A stretch of DNA of 64,000 bases, from positions 1 through 64,000 of the forward strand of contig JAPJBO010000816.1 in assembly GCA_030068145.1 (NCBI GenBank), written 5' to 3'. Within the stretch, counting starts at the first letter, position 1. Every line of letters starts with the position of its first letter. The DNA is from Diplonema papillatum. Its lineage: Eukaryota; Euglenozoa; Diplonemea; Diplonemida; Diplonemidae. This document shows positions 10,737-20,690 of this stretch, one piece after another. The notes under the pieces were generated by a model. The model did not search any database and was not told the origin of the DNA. It was given only the letters and a program-made list of their open reading frames with translations. Made by a program: the position numbers and the translations under genes.

Positions 10737-11024
10737 GTCGGGATGGTGAACTCCGACGTGGTCATCTGCGACTTCAGCCACTGCCTGCACACCAATGGCG
10801 GCAAGATCACGTCGGTGGACGGCCTGGTTTGCTCGGAGCTCTTTGCAGCGCCGGAGCTGCTGGCGATGCTGGTGAAGGCGGGCAATTTCTCGACCCTGCC
10901 GGGGGCTGAGCTCCTCAGCGACCTCCCAGAGCCCGTCGGGCACTATTCCGAGAAGTGTGACATCTGGTCCATTGGCATCGTTGCCTACATGCTGCTGACT
11001 GGCGTGCATCCGGTGCTGCCGCAG
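10737..11024 (+). CDS. CAMK/CDPK-like protein kinase, exon 3
   Basis: Phase 0 on both sides, 96 codons. Begins VGMVNSDVVICDFSHCL: the position of the metal-binding DFG triplet reads DFS. Asp is kept, Gly is replaced. Next come the activation segment with AAPELL (the APE motif) and GHYSEKCDIWSIGIVAYMLL, a typical CAMK subdomain IX. It ends at a GTATCT donor after CTGCCGCAG. DFS replaces a nearly invariant glycine, so activity could be altered, though Asp, Lys and HRD are all present. Confidence 0.85.
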
Positions 11025-11031
11025 GTATCTC

Positions 11032-11361
11032 TACTTTTAGTGCTAACAATCTTGCGGGGTTGCCTTCAATGTAATGGAGTATGTGTAAGGCTAAAACATG
11101 GGCACTTTTTCCCACGTGCATGTGAAGAGGGAGTCTAAATTTCTTGTATAGGCACCTGCTTTGTAGGAAATACTTGAGGAGGCTGCTAGCATAGCTAGAA
11201 TATCAAAGGAGGTGAATGTGCTGTAGCCCACACGAAACGCAGGTAAAATCAATAATGGGTTCAGTGGCGGGCGTAAGCGTTCAGCAAAAAAGACCCACTT
11301 TGTACTCGGATCCCCCTCTAGCCTCCTTCGAAGTAAGCACAAGGCAGCCCGTCGATAATTA
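11032..11361 (+). mobile_element. SINE-like chain C-A right after the exon 3 donor
   Basis: Element C (partial, 11032-11080) begins TTTTAGTGCTAACAATCTTGC eight bases after the GTATCT donor. Element A (11146-11361) follows. Element C is recognised elsewhere by TTTTTAGTACCAACGATCTT, CTTCAATGTATTGTGCAGGC, CAGGGTAAATACAAGTGGGA and CGAAGCGCCTGTC. Confidence 0.65.
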
Positions 11362-11401
11362 CTTGGGGCTACAGGGTGCGCCAAACGCGCCGCGCCACGC
11401 C

Positions 11402-11885
11402 AGCCTTGATGCGGGCCAACTTTTCTGAAGGGACTGGCCTTTCGAAGCCTTGATGTGAGCAAGTTTTCTGGGGGCACTGGCCTTTAGAAGCCTTGATGTC
11501 GGCCAACTTTTCTGGTGGGACTGGCCTTTCGAAGCCTTGATGTGAGCAAGTTTTCTGGGGGCACTGGCCTTTGGAAGCCTTGATGTCGGCCAACCTTTCT
11601 GGAGGGACTGGCCTTTCGAAGCCTTGATGTGAGCAAGTTTTCTGGGGGCACTGGCCTTTAGAAGCCTTGATGTCGGCCAACCTTTCTGGAGGGACTGGCC
11701 TTTCGAAGCCTTGTTGTGAGCAAGTTTTCTGGGGGCACTGGCCTTTAGAAGCCTTGATGTCGGCCAACCTTTCTGGAGCCACTGGCCTTTCGAAGCCTTG
11801 TTGTGAGCAAGTTTTCTGGGGGCACTGGCCTTTAGAAGCCTTGATGTCGGCCAACCTTTCTGGAGGGACTGGCCTTTCGAAGACT
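11402..11885. repeat. 87-bp tandem array
   Basis: Units of 87 bp, each built of two half-units of about 43 and 44 bp (AAGCCTTGATGTGAGCAAG and AAGCCTTGATGTCGGCCAAC), repeated about five times. The multiple-of-three period leaves minus-strand frames open. Two isolated half-units recur at 15342-15400. Confidence 0.85.
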
Positions 11886-11956
11886 CAGGAGCCACACTGC
11901 GTGCCGTGGGAGCCAAAATGACTTCCCTCGATCCTGAGACGGCATCGTTTACAGCA

Positions 11957-12318
11957 GTAACTACGACGACACGTGGGCAGCGTGTTTTGGTGGTGAATCA
12001 GAGTTCCTTACCTGAAAATGACACACAGGGTAAATACAAGTGGGAGACCGATCAACCGGCACGCCCGTACAAATGAAGTGCCTGGCTTTGTTTTAGTGAA
12101 AGTTCGCTTGAAACTCCGAGGACTTGAAGTCTCCGGGTGACCTTTGGCAATATTGGGAAGATATCTTACCTGAAAATGAGACAGGGTAAATACAAGTGGG
12201 AAACCGATCGACCGGCACGCCCACACAGAACGAAGTGCCTGGCTTTTCTTTAGTAAAAGTTCGCTTGAAACTTCGAGGATTTGAAGTCTCCGGGTGGCAG
12301 TATTGGGGGAAGATATCT
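11957..12318 (+). mobile_element. Element C derivative, tandemly duplicated
   Basis: Two direct copies of about 160 bp (about 12009-12168 and 12169-12318). Each has CAGGGTAAATACAAGTGGGA, CCGGCACGCCC, AAGTGCCTGGCTTT and GAAGTCTCCGGGTG. The first halves belong to element C and the second halves are specific to this locus. Confidence 0.6.
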
Positions 12319-12443
12319 CCTGCTCCGGCCCAAAGCTCAACCCTTTCTCAAAGGGAGCCGAGGGCCAGAACAGGAACTTTGACGCGAAAAAAATTCGTTC
12401 GGGATCGACGGTAACACAAATGCGAGTCGGTGAGGGCCTGAAA

Positions 12444-12720
12444 GGGGATCTAAACCTGTCAATGAACACAATTGGTGGACAAGTCTGGTGCCAGCACCCG
12501 CGGTAATTCCAGCACCAATAGCGTATATTAATGCTGCTGCTGTTAAAAAGCTCGTAGTTGGATCCAGAGCTCAGGTTGCAAGGTGGCCCAGTTTGCTGGG
12601 CATCAGCGTACTGCTGGTATTCAGATGGCTGGGATCAACCCCTCGCATCAAGACCTGTGCTCTATGAACGGTGGTAATGATGCCTTGCAAGTAATCTCTT
12701 CATCGGGATGAAAGCGCTTA
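12444..12720 (+). rRNA. Small-subunit (18S) rRNA fragment
   Basis: Contains the universal 530-loop with GTGCCAGCACCCGCGGTAAT, then TCCAGCACCAATAGCGTATA and AGCTCGTAGTTGGAT. The CACCC version and ATTAATGCTGCTGCTGTTAA are typical of Euglenozoa. Flanks on both sides (roughly 12330-12890) may be more of the same gene, including a V4-like region, but I cannot confirm it. A complete 18S would need about 2 kb and the conserved 3' blocks are not seen, so this is a fragment inside kinase intron 3. Confidence 0.75.
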
Positions 12721-13424
12721 CGCGTACACCATACGCATACGGGTCGACCACCGATGTTGGTATTTTAGCGGGCGAGGGGTCACCTCGCGACGAAATCTCA
12801 GTGCTAGTCTCTCTCCCATCTCTGGCGGGACACCCATACCCCTGAACCGAACTTAACCACGTACGGACGGAGGGGGGGTGGGTTAATTTGGGAAGAAGGG
12901 ACTTTTTTGGGTAAGCCTCAGGTCATACTCAGAGGGGGGGTAGATGGGTCAGAAATAGGAACCGAGGGGCCCATATTGCTGCCCGACGAAGGTCGCATTT
13001 GAAAGACCTGAGCCATAACGTTCCAACAAAACAAACGACGGCCACTTTCGATGAGTATTTGGCTTCGTACATGCTCACAGGAATACTCTTGTATTAACGG
13101 TCACCCGGAGACTATAAAACCCCGGATCCCTAAGCGAACTTGCACTCTATTAAACGACGCATATATGCGTCGTTCGTCCGTATGTGGTTAATCGTATCCT
13201 GATGTCATCATCCCCGAGAGCTCAAGCCGAAGCGACTTTTCGGAGAATCACACGACGACCCAGGCATTAGATCCTCGCACGGGTGTGCGGCCAGAGAAGG
13301 AAAAGAGATTCTAACCCGAGTCTAGAGGTTAGGTAAATTTGAAGTAGCTCTCTAGCGATGTCCCGCTTTTCTGGGGCAGGCCATAGGTACCCCTACGTGC
13401 GCAGTCTATCGTCACAGGCTGTTG
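12721..13424. other. Intron 3 interior, possible further rDNA-derived sequence
   Basis: No gene. GC-moderate, with G-runs near 12870 and 12940 and a perfect 22-bp palindrome at 13153-13174 (AACGACGCATATATGCGTCG plus TT). Part may be variable-region rDNA, but no conserved rRNA block is recognisable. Confidence 0.35.
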
Positions 13425-14165
13425 CCGCACATCAAGTTCAAACGACTACTGCCCATCCTGCAGCAAGTGTCGCCCAGCCGCATATAAAGTTCAGACGACT
13501 ACTACTGAGCAGTCCATCCTGCAGCAAGTGTGGCCCAGCCGCGTATTAAGTTCAAACGATTACTACTGAGCAGTCCATCCTGCACGCAAGTGTGGCCCAG
13601 CCGCATATTAAGTTCAAACGATTCCTACTGAGCAGTCCATCCTGCACGCAAGTGTGGCCCAGCCGCATATTAAGTTCAAACGATTCCTACTGAGCAGTCC
13701 ATCCTGCACGCAAGTGTGGCCCAGCCGCATATTAAGTTCAAACGATTCCTACTGAGCAGTCCATCCTGCACGCAAGTGTGGCCCAGCCGCATATTAAGTT
13801 CAAACGATTCCTACTGAGCAGTCCATCCTGCACGCAAGTGTGGCCCAGCCGCATATTAAGTTCAAACGATTCCTACTGAGCAGTCCATCCTGCACGCAAG
13901 TGTGGCCCAGCCGCATATTAAGTTCAAACGATTCCTACTGAGCAGTCCATCCTGCACGCAAGTGTGGCCCAGCCGCATATTAAGTTCAAACGATTCCTAC
14001 TGAGCAGTCCATCCTGCACGCAAGTGTGGCCCAGCCGCATATTAAGTTCAAACGATTCCTACTGAGCAGTCCATCCTGCACGCAAGTGTGGCCCAGCCGC
14101 ATATTAAGTTCAAACGATTCCTACTGAGCAGTCCATCCTGCACGCAAGTGTGGCCCAGCCGCATA
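13425..14165. repeat. 62-bp satellite
   Basis: About 12 units. A typical unit carries CATATTAAGTTCAAACGATT, CTACTGAGCAGTCCATCCTG and AAGTGTGGCCCAGCCG. The first two units are variant and the later ones nearly identical, as expected when an array grows by local duplication at one end. It ends 16 bp before the next kinase exon. Confidence 0.9.
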
Positions 14166-14181
14166 ACTATAAACCACACAG

Positions 14182-14379
14182 ATTGAGGCGAGCGACCACT
14201 GCATGGTATCGATTATCAACGGGATTATCCGTTGGGAAAGACCTCCGACCGGGGCGGAATCGTGGAAGAAAGTGTCGGAAGACGCGAAGGACTTTGTCAC
14301 GCGCTGCCTGCAGCGCAATCCGGAGAGCAGGCCCAGCGCCCAGGAGCTCCTCCAGCACGAATGGATCACCTCGCGGAAG
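14182..14379 (+). CDS. CAMK/CDPK-like protein kinase, exon 4
   Basis: Phase 0, 66 codons, after AACCACACAG. Reads IEASDHCMVSIINGIIRWER ... VSEDAKDFVTRCLQRNPESR ... AQELLQHEWI, the classic C-terminal lobe of CAMK-group kinases, including the invariant Arg of subdomain XI and the HxW end-mark. It ends at a GTATCG donor after GAAG. Together with exons 1-3 this gives a full catalytic domain of normal order. No EF-hands follow that I can recognise, so a calcium-dependent kinase in the strict sense is not shown. Confidence 0.85.
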
Positions 14380-14442
14380 GTATCGTCTATTTTGGGTACC
14401 AACAAATCATGCCTGTTGCCTTTCACGCGCTTCTTCTTGCAG

Positions 14443-14496
14443 TCCTCGTCAGACACTGCGAAGGGCAAAGAGAGCTGCGACTCAACTATATTTTAG
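14443..14496 (+). CDS. Possible kinase terminal exon (alternative 1)
   Basis: After TTCTTGCAG an in-frame reading SSSDTAKGKESCDSTIF ends in TAG at 14494-14496. The 63-bp gap from exon 4 is itself open and in frame, so it could be spliced or read through. The stop lies at the edge of a SINE-like element C copy, which weakens the call. Confidence 0.3.
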   Translation, partial: SSSDTAKGKESCDSTIF

Positions 14497-14963
14497 CACC
14501 TACAATCTTGCGGGTTGCCCTTCAATGTATTGTGCAGGCTAAAAAGACGTAGGCAGCGTGTTTGGTGGTTGATCAGAAGTCCTCACCTGAATACACACAG
14601 GGTAAATACAAGTGGGAAAACGACCGGCACGCACAAACAAAACGAAGCGCCTGTCTTTTTTGTAGAAGTCCCTGCTTTGTAGGAAATACCTGAGGAGACT
14701 ACCAGTTGCGAAATCTCAAAGGAGGTACATAAATAGTGGTTACTCGTCAGCATCCGATGACTCCCCACTATCGCAACAAAAATATTCCAATCTCAAAGGA
14801 GGTAAATGTGCTGGACCCCACACGAAACACAGGTGAGTTTGGGTTTAGTGGCGGGCGTAGGCGTTCAACAAAAAAAAAAAGAGACCCACTTTGTAGTTGT
14901 ATTGTTTTCTCCCCCCCCTCTAGCCTCCGCCGAAATGAGCACAAGACAGTCCCTCGAGTGTTT
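14494..14963 (+). mobile_element. SINE-like chain C-A-A
   Basis: Element C (14494-14660), then the first about 70 bp of element A (14662-14732), then a longer A copy (14793-14963) carrying GGAGGTAAATGTGCTG and GGCGGGCGTAGGCGTTCAA. Each element starts at the T-rich end of the previous one. Confidence 0.65.
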
Positions 14964-15017
14964 TCCCCCAGGGCATTCATCCAGTCTAATCAACATCAAC
15001 AGGCACGGTGTCTGCAG

Positions 15018-15104
15018 GACTCGCACGCATGCAAGAACATCATGTTCGAGGCTGCCATCCAGGCGATGGCAGGATCCGAGCGGCAAGCGTCAGGCAGACA
15101 CTGA
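15018..15104 (+). CDS. Possible kinase terminal exon (alternative 2)
   Basis: After GTCTGCAG a phase 0 frame reads DSHACKNIMFEAAIQAMAGS and ends in TGA at 15102-15104. Third codon positions are GC-rich like exons 1-4, unlike alternative 1, and the helical sequence would suit the segment after a CAMK catalytic domain. No domain match. Confidence 0.35.
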   Translation, partial: DSHACKNIMFEAAIQAMAGSERQASGRH

Positions 15105-16024
15105 CAACCCGTGCTTCGACGAAGACGGACCGACAGGAACGGCAACTCCTGACGCGGGTATCCTGAGCGGTTGACGTTCAAAGTACTTGGCAGACAAGTG
15201 GACAAGTCATGCCATTCCTTCCCTCACCCGGCATACTGCGGCCCACCGGGGGCCGCCCCCCAGCGAGGTCGTGCGTGTGGCTCCAACTCGAGGCACACTC
15301 CCCCCATGCCGCCGAGGCACCACGGGTCAGCGGACTCATCTTTAGAAGCCTTGATGTGGGCCAACTATTCTGAAGGGACTCATCTTTAGAAGCCTTGATG
15401 TTAATCCTCGGGGTGGATGTTCCCATTGTTCTCGTACCATTCCACGCCGGCACTCCATCGGCTGTGCAACGATCTTCCTGTTCGATGCTGGTGGCTTCTG
15501 ACGATTTCGCAATCGTCTCTACATAAGGCATGGATTGGTTTCGGCGGGAAAAAGGAAAAAAAGTGGGTAGCGTTCGGCCACCATAGCTCCACGAACGTAG
15601 TCCCACACTCTCCGCTTAGTCCACGGGGGCCGTGCGTGAAGCATTTTTTTCGGGTTACAAAAAAAAGAACCCGCCAGAAAAAGCGGCAGTCTCACACTCG
15701 CAAGTTTGGTCCGGCTTGTGGTCAGTGCGTAAGGCATTTTTCCCCTCCGTTACCAAAAAAAAAAAAAAGAAAAGAAAAGAAAAAGAAAAAAAAAAAAGAG
15801 GTTTCGCAACGGAAACCGTGCACACCCCCCGGCCCCCGTCACCGCCCCTTAGCGGGGCGTCTTTGTTTCGACCCTGAACGGGTTGGCCTGTCTTGCTGCT
15901 GCCCTGTAAGGGTGTCTTGTTTGCCCCCCCCCCCCCGTCTCTTTTCCATTCTTGCATTTCAGGCCTGCAAGCCCCATCAAAAGCAATCGAAAAGAAAACA
16001 AAAGAGCGTTTTACCACCTTGCGC
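15105..16024. other. Repeat-rich interval without a gene
   Basis: Contains two stray half-units of the 87-bp array (15342-15400), A-runs near 15670, 15760 and 15790, and a C-run near 15931. No supported coding frame. Confidence 0.45.
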
Positions 16025-16427
16025 GGTGCCACGGGATGTTTGGCAGCCGCAGTGCATGCTAATCCATGTCGTTCATGTACTTAAAAGAACTCAATGCTAA
16101 ACAAGAAGAAGAAGGTACCGAGGGCAAGCAGCTCTCCGAAACGACCGGGAACCACGGGCACACCAATGCCCTCGAAAGTGGACAACAGGCACTCCTGCCC
16201 GCCCTCGTACTCGCCGACTCAGTCTTTGGGATCGCAAGAAAGCCAAATCCCGCTAGCGCCACAAATGCTCGACCTTGACGACGCAATGGCAGGTGACGAC
16301 GTCATCCGATAACCTGGCTATCGAGGCAGTGCATGTTAATCCGTGTGGTTCATGTACTTAAAAGAACTCAATGCAAAACAAACATAACATGGGCGGCGCC
16401 GAAGCTTTACCAGCTTCGGCTGACACC
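16025..16427 (+). mobile_element. LINE unit U3 (small, with both ends)
   Basis: Left end GGTGCCACGGGATGTTTGGC then AGCCGC (one change from GGTGTCA), followed directly by a LINE tail (16051-16101), a 210-bp fragment of the ORF2 C-terminus (KKKVPRASS ... DDAMAGDDVIR, stop near 16313), a second tail (16327-16380), GGGCGGC, a strong hairpin (CCGAAGCT / AGCTTCGG) and TGACACC. TTGCGC lies just outside the left end and two bases outside the right end, a possible target duplication. Confidence 0.75.
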
Positions 16428-16842
16428 ATTTGCGCACTAAACCATGGTTAAGAAGACGACTGAAAGCACAGACACAAAGATAGCTCAAAGCATTTGCAAA
16501 ATAACACGAAAAGCCTCTAGGCAAAAACCCGTTTTCACACTTCTTCTCTCTATGGCCGTAGTTACGTCGCTGCGCCCCCTCGGTGTGTTGCTGCCTTGTC
16601 TTGTTGCTGCCCTCGCGAAATCAGTTGCCGGCGCGCTGTTGCTGCCCTCACCCTGTTCTCGGCAGCCAATACGGAAACTCTAAAACACCGCGGTAAACAC
16701 CTCCGGGGGTGGCGCCGAGGGACCCCCCTCAATGCGGGAGTGGTGCTCCCGCAAAGCGCGAGTGGCCACTCCCGCACTCTTTCCGTATACGGCTGCTGAA
16801 GTCCGGGGTGTACTATTACACGGTGTGCTCCAGCACCGGACG
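16428..16842. other. Interval without a gene
   Basis: Holds three GTTGCTGCCCT-like words (16589, 16602, 16638) and an inverted pair GCGGGAGTGG / CCACTCCCGC (about 16734-16772). No supported coding frame. Confidence 0.4.
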
Positions 16843-17355
16843 GACGCTGAACCGCAACAGTATCGGTTCAGTGTCAATCAGGGTGAGCTCACTCTAAGTG
16901 ACGCTGAACCGCAACAGTATCGGTTCAGTGTCAATCAGGGTGAGCTCACTCTAAGCGACGCTGAACCGCAACAGTATCGGTTCAGTGTCAATCAGGGTGA
17001 GCTCACTCTAAGTGACGCTGAACCGCAACAGTATCGGTTCAGTGTCAATCAGGGTGAGCTCACTCTAAGTGACGCTGAACCGCAACAGTATCGGTTCAGT
17101 GTCAATCAGGGTGAGCTCACTCTAAGTGACGCTGAACCGCAACAGTATCGGTTCAGTGTCAATCAGGGTGAGCTCACTCTAAGCGACGCTGAACCGCAAC
17201 AGTATCGGTTCAGTGTCAATCAGGGTGAGCTCACTCTAAGTGACGCTGAACCGCAACAGTATCGGTTCAGTGTCAATCAGGGTGAGCTCACTCTAAGTGA
17301 CGCTGAACCGCAACATTATCGGTTCAGTGTCAATCAGGGTGAGCTCACTCCCTGT
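16843..17355. repeat. 57-bp satellite
   Basis: Nine near-perfect units, starts every 57 bp from 16843 to 17299. Each carries GACGCTGAACCGCAACAGTA and GGTTCAGTGTCAATCAGGGT, with the internal inverted pair GCTGAACCG / CGGTTCAG. Nineteen codons per unit leave a 217-codon plus frame open, but it lacks signs of being a real gene. Confidence 0.9.
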
Positions 17356-17924
17356 GTTGGTCACCTGAGTCCTCTCCTCGGCTAGTCGACGAACCGTGAC
17401 CCGTGCCCGTACGCCCAGCAGAAAACGCAAGAACAATCCCCATCCGAACGGAGAACACACTAACACCCCGCCCTCTATTGTTCCGAGAACTCTGAACCTT
17501 TGAAAAAAAAAAAAAAAAAAAAAAGGACCTCGTACGTCAACCGGAGACTTAAAACCCACCGGCCTGCTCAAAAGACAACGAACCCGTCTCGATTACCGGC
17601 TTTTTTTAAACCTCGAAAAAATACGTTGGAAAGCATTGCGGTGCTACGCGTGTCTCCGTGATGGTGATGTGTGAGTCGCATCAGCCGTTACATGCAGAGT
17701 TTCGTTGCCATGACACGACGCACTACCTCTCCCGGGTCCCCCCCCCACTCACCCCCCAACAACCAATGTTAATGGCCGACCTGAGGTTCGACTTCCGCAC
17801 AGTGTGTCTCCCATAGCGTTTACAGTGTAATCTCGTCTTCTCAAGATTCCGCTCGCCCCGGGTTAATGGCCGCACGGGGGGCCGGAGGGGGAAGAGGAAG
17901 ACACCTCTACATCTTTCTTTTTTT
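17356..17924. other. Interval without a gene
   Basis: Includes an A-run at about 17503-17524 and one copy of the dispersed word GTCAACCGGAGACTTAAA (about 17537) shared with the array at 27.5-29.8 kb. No supported coding frame. Confidence 0.4.
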
Positions 17925-18075
17925 ACGTAGCGCCAGCTTGGAAGGAAATGCTCGACGATGCTGCCAGACAAAGACCCGAAGGGGGATCCCAAGTGTCCCA
18001 GGTTTCACCCGGCCTGCCAGTTACCCGTTCCAGCTTTAGTCCAGTTCAACATCAATCCAATTACGGTATATGCCC
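17925..18075 (+). repeat. Truncated element B joined to dispersed repeat F
   Basis: Starts as element B (ACGTAGCGCCAGCTTGG, GAAATGCTCGACGATGCTGC) and after about 60 bp passes into repeat F (GTGTCCCAGGTTTCACCCGG, TTTAGTCCAGTTCAACATCA). F recurs at 23389-23462 and, inverted, at 23020-23064. Confidence 0.55.
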
Positions 18076-18204
18076 TTGGGAATCCGTATTCCAAGGCCGA
18101 ATGGGGAGCCCAGACGCATCCGCAAAGCCTTCTTCTGAGCAGCGCACCCCGTTTCTCTGGGTTCAGAGGTCCCCGCTGGTCACGCAGACCGTCTGCCCCA
18201 CATG

Positions 18205-18342
18205 CGGAGTTAAAAACGCGGGTGTCACACCCACTTTTCGGATGTGGATTTACACGCGTTTTGATTGTGGCACCCGCTGTTCGGATGTGACTCGGGCGCA
18301 CCCTCTTTAACTCCAGCTTCTGAGGCTGGACCTCACCGTGTA
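18205..18342. repeat. Repeat G with inverted ends (copy 1)
   Basis: Begins CGGAGTTAAA and ends TTTAACTCCAGCTTCTGAGG, so the ends are inverted. The middle has CACGCGTTTTGATTGTGGCA. The second copy is 27870-27998. Size and inverted ends suggest a MITE-like element, but no target duplication was confirmed. Confidence 0.5.
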
Positions 18343-18715
18343 CGACGAGGTCAAATACCATTGAACGTGCAGCTTCCTTTTGCTAAGCAAGGCTACGAGG
18401 AGATCCCGTGGAAGAAAACCAGCCGGTGATCCGGTGTTTCAGTTTGCTCAAGGGGGTCCTAGTCTCTTTCAGCAGTGTGTGTAAGACGAGGTCAAATACC
18501 ATTGAACGTGCAGCTTCCTTTTGCTAAGCAAGGCTACGAGGAGATCCCGTGGAAGAAAACCAGCCGGTGATCCGGTGTTTCAGTTTGCTCAAGGGGGTCC
18601 TAGTCTCTTTCAGCAGTGTGTGTAAGACGAGGTCAAATACCATTGAGGGTGCAGCTTCCTTTTTGCAAAGCAAAGCTACGAGGAGATTCCGTGGAAGAAA
18701 AAGTTGGCTTTGGTA
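18343..18715 (+). repeat. 141-bp tandem repeat, about 2.6 units
   Basis: Unit starts at 18344, 18485 and 18626 (GACGAGGTCAAATACCATTG). The first two units are essentially identical and the third diverges after about 75 bp. No gene. Confidence 0.85.
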
Positions 18716-18753
18716 CCGGAAGATTTGGATCGCATTTTTTCCCGCCGCCACGG

Positions 18754-18810
18754 GGGATAACAGACTGCGTGTTTTTCCTTGAACGGGAAAAACACGCAGT
18801 CTGTTATCCC
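18754..18810. repeat. Perfect 25-bp inverted repeat, 7-base loop
   Basis: Arm 18754-18778 (GGGATAACAGACTGCGTGTT plus TTTCC) is perfectly complementary to 18786-18810, loop TTGAACG. Such an arm would form a very stable hairpin in RNA or a cruciform in DNA. No T-run follows. Function unknown. Confidence 0.85.
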
Positions 18811-20690
18811 GGAGGTTTTATGATCCCGCAATCGAACCAGGTTGTAATACCTAGGCACATAAACACCTTCTCCGGTAGCTCACGGTTCAGCCGACTTCCG
18901 CGGCCTTCTTCCGCGAGTAAAAGGGTGCTTCTTTCCAGGGCAGGATCTCTCATCTTGCAAGGTGGCCGGTGCTTCCTCACGGGCCCCGACGCACGCCTGC
19001 GTCCTCTCCATCCAACCCTCTGTTTAGCTTCTTTCTCTGTATCTCCAAGTTCTCCCTCGTGTTGGCACCACGAAGCGAGGTCCGTCGCTGCTAGCGGGCC
19101 CAGAGAAGGGAAATAAAATCACTTGCACCGGGAAGTTTCTCTTCCCGCAGTCCTGCTCGGATGCTCGTTTCGTTTAGGCTGAAATAATGGCTGCAGAATG
19201 CGAAAACAAGGCAAAATCACCTCCGCAAGCCAATTCCTAGGCAATTCCTTTAAGAAGAAGAAAGAAGAAAAAGGCCGCTCCTGGTCCAGGAACGTGACGG
19301 TCAACCACAGCTTGCAAAGCTTGAGTCGGAGGCAGCTCATTGCCACAACCCCGTCCGCTCTGCCCTGCGGCTGACCGCCTCGACGAGCTTGTGTTCAGCG
19401 CGAGCGCCAAGCCCCAAGGTGCGCCAAGCCTTGATGCTTTAGTTTGGGAAATCGGTAGCCACTTGACCCGTAGGCCCGTGGCTCTGCAGTACCGCCGAAC
19501 ACGTCAATTCCTTAAGGAAAATAGATTGTGTGTGCCGGGGGGTATCGGTCCCGAATTACTCAGCCAGTGTGCAAAACATCAGAAACCCCGACGGGGCGTC
19601 ACCAGAAATCCAAAACTCGAATCCTATCCACTCAGGTGCCCCATAAAAATGCTGGGAAAGTTTTCGTCGCCGCCACAAATTCCTCACACAATATCCCTGC
19701 AGGAAAGGAAGGCAGAAAAACACCACGTCCCTTCCACTACCCGACTCCCAGCCTCAGTGTCAACCGGAGACCCTAAACCACCGAACCTCTAAACCACCAT
19801 ACACGCTAGAAGAAATAAAGCACCGGCTTCCTGCAAAGAAAAGGAAATCCCAGGAAGCTTGAATCTCTTATATCATAAGGGAGCACCCCAACCCCCCCTT
19901 TGCAATTGTTGACCGGCAGCATGGCCGAAGGTTGGAGAAAGCGCGGGAAAAGAAGGAACAAAAAGGAAAATAGATTGTGTGTGCCGGGGGGTATCGGTCC
20001 CGAATTACTCAGCCAGTGTGCCGGCTCCCCCACCCCTGTGAGTGGCCACTGTACTGACCCGCTGACACTCTTGTCACGACACTGGGCCTCCACACCGTGG
20101 TGGATATACTGTAGCATCAACAGGCGCGTGCAGTTAATTGTGGTACAACAAGTTGCACCCCGGGGGTTTTTGGATACGCAAATACTAGAGAGGCCGCTCA
20201 TCGTGGCTGACATACACGCACAGTGCCTGACTTTAGCGTCTGACACGCGTGACACAGCCGTGTCTAGAAAGTGAGATGAGAGGCGCCGGCCCACTCTGTC
20301 AAAAGGACAGTACCACGAATGCAAGAAGAGTCTGTCGGATGCTAGCGTCTGTCAAGAGCATGCGTGACTTGCATGTGTTTCTCCACCGGCTTCTGTCAAA
20401 GGACCATACCACCAGTGCAAGAAGAGTCTAAATCGCGAAGTAGGATCCCTTGCTGGAGCTAGCCCAGACGAAACACAGGTAAAGCTGGGCTTGGTTCCGG
20501 GGGCGTAAGCGTTCAACAAACGAGACTCACTTCCTTATGGTAACAAGCTTGCTTGTCCATATCAAAAAGTGTCGAACCCTCACACACAGTCGCTTTCCCG
20601 CAACTTTTCCTTCCCTTCAAGCAACAGTGGCCGGCCCAATTGCACCCCCCCCCGCAACACATTACGGAACACGGTTCGGTTTTTTTTTTT
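18811..20690. other. Interval of unresolved origin
   Basis: No convincing gene. A 55-base segment including GTGCCGGGGGGTATCGGTCC is present twice (about 19517-19572 and 19971-20026), and GCAAGAAGAGTCT occurs twice near 20319 and 20419. At 19242 and 19504 the words CAATTCCTTTAAG and CGTCAATTCCTTAAGG resemble the complement of a conserved 18S block, but the surrounding sequence does not follow 18S, so I do not call rRNA. Confidence 0.35.

Noticed and set aside
9734-14165. Periods 93 and 62 bp as multiples of a common 31-bp unit
   Set aside because: The arrays share no sequence, so the arithmetic relation is probably coincidence.
16732-17385. 217-codon plus frame over the 57-bp satellite
   Set aside because: A 19-codon unit without stops repeated nine times; no gene features outside the array.
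19240-19520. Complement of the conserved 18S GGAATTGACG block
   Set aside because: Only a dozen bases match at each place, and neighbours do not follow 18S order.
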